A stretch of 15,421 nt of DNA from Rhodocyclaceae bacterium (GTDB lineage: Bacteria; Pseudomonadota; Gammaproteobacteria; Burkholderiales; Rhodocyclaceae), in contig JANYAW010000097.1 of assembly GCA_025361105.1 (NCBI GenBank), positions 1 through 15,421 on the forward strand, read 5' to 3'. Below are positions 14,204 through 15,421 of this stretch, one piece after another. Position 1 is the stretch's first letter, and each line of letters starts with the position of its first letter. The notes beneath the pieces were generated by a model that ran no database searches, had not been told where the DNA came from, and saw nothing but the letters and a program-made list of their open reading frames with translations. The translations under genes were made by a program, and so were the position numbers.

Positions 14204-15226
14204 TTAAGCGACCTTATCGAGCCTAAGCACGCACTCGCGAACCATCGCCGGGCCCTTGAAAATCAAGCCGCTGTAAATTTGCACCAAGGCCGCACCGGCA
14301 TTGATTTTGGCCAGCGCATCGTCGCCATTCATAATGCCGCCGACCGCAATGATGGGCACTTCGCCAGCCAATTTGTCGGCCAATTGCTGAACAATTTGAG
14401 TTGATCGCGCGTGTAGCGGTGCGCCTGAAAGACCGCCAGATTCTCCTGCGTGCGGTGAACCTTCGACCCCTTCGCGGCTCAAGGTGGTATTGGTTGCAAT
14501 CACCCCGTCCATTTGATGCCGCTTCAAGGCATCGCTGATTTTCTGGATTTGCTGCGCGTCAAGATCTGGCGCGATTTTGAGTGCTAAAGGTACATAGCGC
14601 CCGTGCTTTTGGGCAAGCTCAGTCTGTCGCTGCTTCAGCGCCAACAGCAAATAATCGAGTGCCGCGTCGTTTTGTAGTTGGCGCAAATTTTTGGTGTTCG
14701 GCGAAGATATATTCACCGTGACGTACGACGCACGGTGATACACCTTATCCAAACAAGTCAAATAATCCAGATGCGCATCCTCAATGGCGGTCATTGCGTT
14801 CTTGCCGATATTGATACCCAAGATTCCGTCAAAGCGCGACTTATCAAGATTCGCCAACAATTGATCTACGCCATGGTTGTTAAATCCCATGCGATTGATG
14901 ATTGCCTGCTGTTTGGTCAGACGAAACATGCGTGGCTTGGGGTTGCCTGATTGTGGGCGTGGCGTGACAGTCCCTACTTCCAGGAAACCAAACCCCATCG
15001 CCGCAAAGCCGTCGACGGCAACGGCGTTCTTGTCCAGTCCCGCTGCCAGACCAACGCGGTTCGGAAACTTCAAACCCATCACGGTAACTGGATTTAAGAC
15101 AAGCTTTCGTCCTAATGAATAGGGCGGAAAGGTTTTTGCGCAACTCAGTCCATGCAGCGTGAGCTCGTGAATTCGCTCCGCATCAAGTGCGAAAAGCAAT
15201 GGGCGGGCAAAGGCGTACAAGTTCAT
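14204..15226 (-). CDS. pyrD: Dihydroorotate dehydrogenase (quinone), class 2
   Basis: A 340-residue membrane-associated flavoenzyme oxidising dihydroorotate to orotate with quinone reduction, in pyrimidine synthesis. The N-terminal helical extension (residues 1-40, LYAFARPLLFALDAERIHELTL) marks class 2. FMN and substrate motifs are AAGLDKNA (61-68), NRMGFNNHG (111-119), VNISSPNTKNLR with catalytic serine S175 (171-182), TNTTLSR (245-251) and the phosphate-binding IAVGGIMNGDDALAKI. It is the first gene of the minus-strand cluster and is divergent from the probable rrn promoter. The ATG at 15226 has no Shine-Dalgarno and lies only 8 bp from a candidate -10 box, so it could be translated from a leaderless or very short-leader mRNA (inference). 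Confidence 0.97.
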   Translation of the reverse strand: MNLYAFARPLLFALDAERIHELTLHGLSCAKTFPPYSLGRKLVLNPVTVMGLKFPNRVGLAAGLDKNAVAVDGFAAMGFGFLEVGTVTPRPQSGNPKPRMFRLTKQQAIINRMGFNNHGVDQLLANLDKSRFDGILGINIGKNAMTAIEDAHLDYLTCLDKVYHRASYVTVNISSPNTKNLRQLQNDAALDYLLLALKQRQTELAQKHGRYVPLALKIAPDLDAQQIQKISDALKRHQMDGVIATNTTLSREGVEGSPHAGESGGLSGAPLHARSTQIVQQLADKLAGEVPIIAVGGIMNGDDALAKINAGAALVQIYSGLIFKGPAMVRECVLRLDKVA

Positions 15227-15234
15227 GGAGAAAG

Positions 15235-15263
15235 ATTCTACGCGGAGAGAAAATTTTCGCCAA
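15235..15263 (-). promoter_or_regulatory. Candidate sigma70 promoter of pyrD
   Basis: On the minus strand, TTGGCG (15258-15263) and TAGAAT (15235-15240) are separated by 17 bp. Initiation about 7 bp beyond the -10 would fall almost at the pyrD ATG. The -35 box lies inside the A/T-rich block upstream of the divergent rrn promoter. Confidence 0.5.
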
Positions 15264-15269
15264 AAGGGG

Positions 15270-15298
15270 TTTACAACGCAAATTCCCCTCCATATAAT
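15270..15298 (+). promoter_or_regulatory. Strong sigma70 promoter, probable rrn promoter
   Basis: TTTACA (15270-15275), a 17-bp spacer and a perfect TATAAT (15293-15298). An A/T-rich stretch (AAAATTTT at 15250-15257, CAAAA at 15261-15265) sits where an UP element would be. The downstream leader carries a boxA, so this is most likely the promoter of an rRNA operon. Confidence 0.82.
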
Positions 15299-15304
15299 CT
15301 CACC

Positions 15305-15421
15305 TCTCTGCTTGATGCGGGGAATCGTTGTGTGGTGAGGGTTGTGGGGTAATGCGACCGAGCTGTATGTGAGCGACGAAGAGGGTCTTTAACAAATTGA
15401 CAACCGATAGGTGTAGGTGTT
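15305..15421 (+). other. Probable rRNA operon leader (5' external spacer), cut by window edge
   Basis: The region after the promoter has no open reading frame that looks like a protein. It ends with boxA followed by ACAACCGATAGGTGTAGGTG, which resembles the conserved segment preceding 16S rRNA in betaproteobacterial rrn operons. The mature 16S gene would begin a short distance beyond 15421. The assignment is by recall of rrn leaders; no rRNA sequence is itself visible. Confidence 0.72.
15384..15395 (+). promoter_or_regulatory. boxA antitermination element
   Basis: GGTCTTTAACAA matches the E. coli rrn boxA consensus TGCTCTTTAACAA at all but the 5' bases. In RNA it would recruit NusB/NusE for rRNA antitermination. 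Confidence 0.75.

Overview
The window looks like chromosomal DNA of a betaproteobacterium (Burkholderiales, Rhodocyclales or Nitrosomonadales type; the sequence does not settle which). The pointers are a PF05597-type phasin for polyhydroxyalkanoate granules, a DUF1841 protein, a class 2 PyrD, an rsxABCDGE-nth cluster, and a right edge that reads like the start of a proteobacterial rRNA operon. GC is moderate and even by eye. There are no transposases, phage genes, tRNAs or CRISPR arrays, so this is mostly core genome.

Layout, left to right. The 3' part of htpG (+) runs off the left edge and ends in a strong hairpin terminator. A small secreted cysteine-repeat protein (-) faces it. Across a divergent region carrying a 12-bp tandem repeat lies an orphan GspE/PilB-family ATPase (+), then a phasin with a lysine/alanine-rich N-terminal tail (+), closed by a GAAA-loop terminator that probably works in both directions. 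From there to about 15.23 kb every gene is on the minus strand. In transcription order they are pyrD, rsxA, rsxB, rsxC, rsxD, rsxG, rsxE, nth, a DUF1841 gene, a MoxR-type AAA+ ATPase, a CoxE-like VWA protein and a Tat-exported FecR-domain protein. Most junctions overlap by 4-8 bp or are separated by less than 20 bp. The two clear gaps (rsxC/rsxD and DUF1841/moxR) each hold a copy of the same short dispersed repeat. Divergent from pyrD is a near-consensus sigma70 promoter followed by a boxA antitermination element, the leader of a probable rrn operon whose 16S gene would start just beyond the right edge.

How the genes work together. rsxABCDGE encodes a complete Rnf/Rsx membrane electron-transfer complex (ferredoxin/NADH, SoxR reduction or similar); nth repairs oxidised pyrimidines and is linked to it as in E. 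coli; pyrD makes orotate. The MoxR-VWA pair is a chaperone-type module, here placed with a Tat-exported FecR-like protein that has CxC and HHDH motifs. That trio is the least characterised unit in the window.

The most unusual signals are (i) a ~25-bp repeat present three times in intergenic gaps and a fourth time, slightly diverged, inside the rsxC reading frame; (ii) the MoxR-VWA-FecR trio; (iii) the exact duplication of cysteine spacing in the secreted protein; and (iv) the overlapping divergent pyrD and rrn control region.
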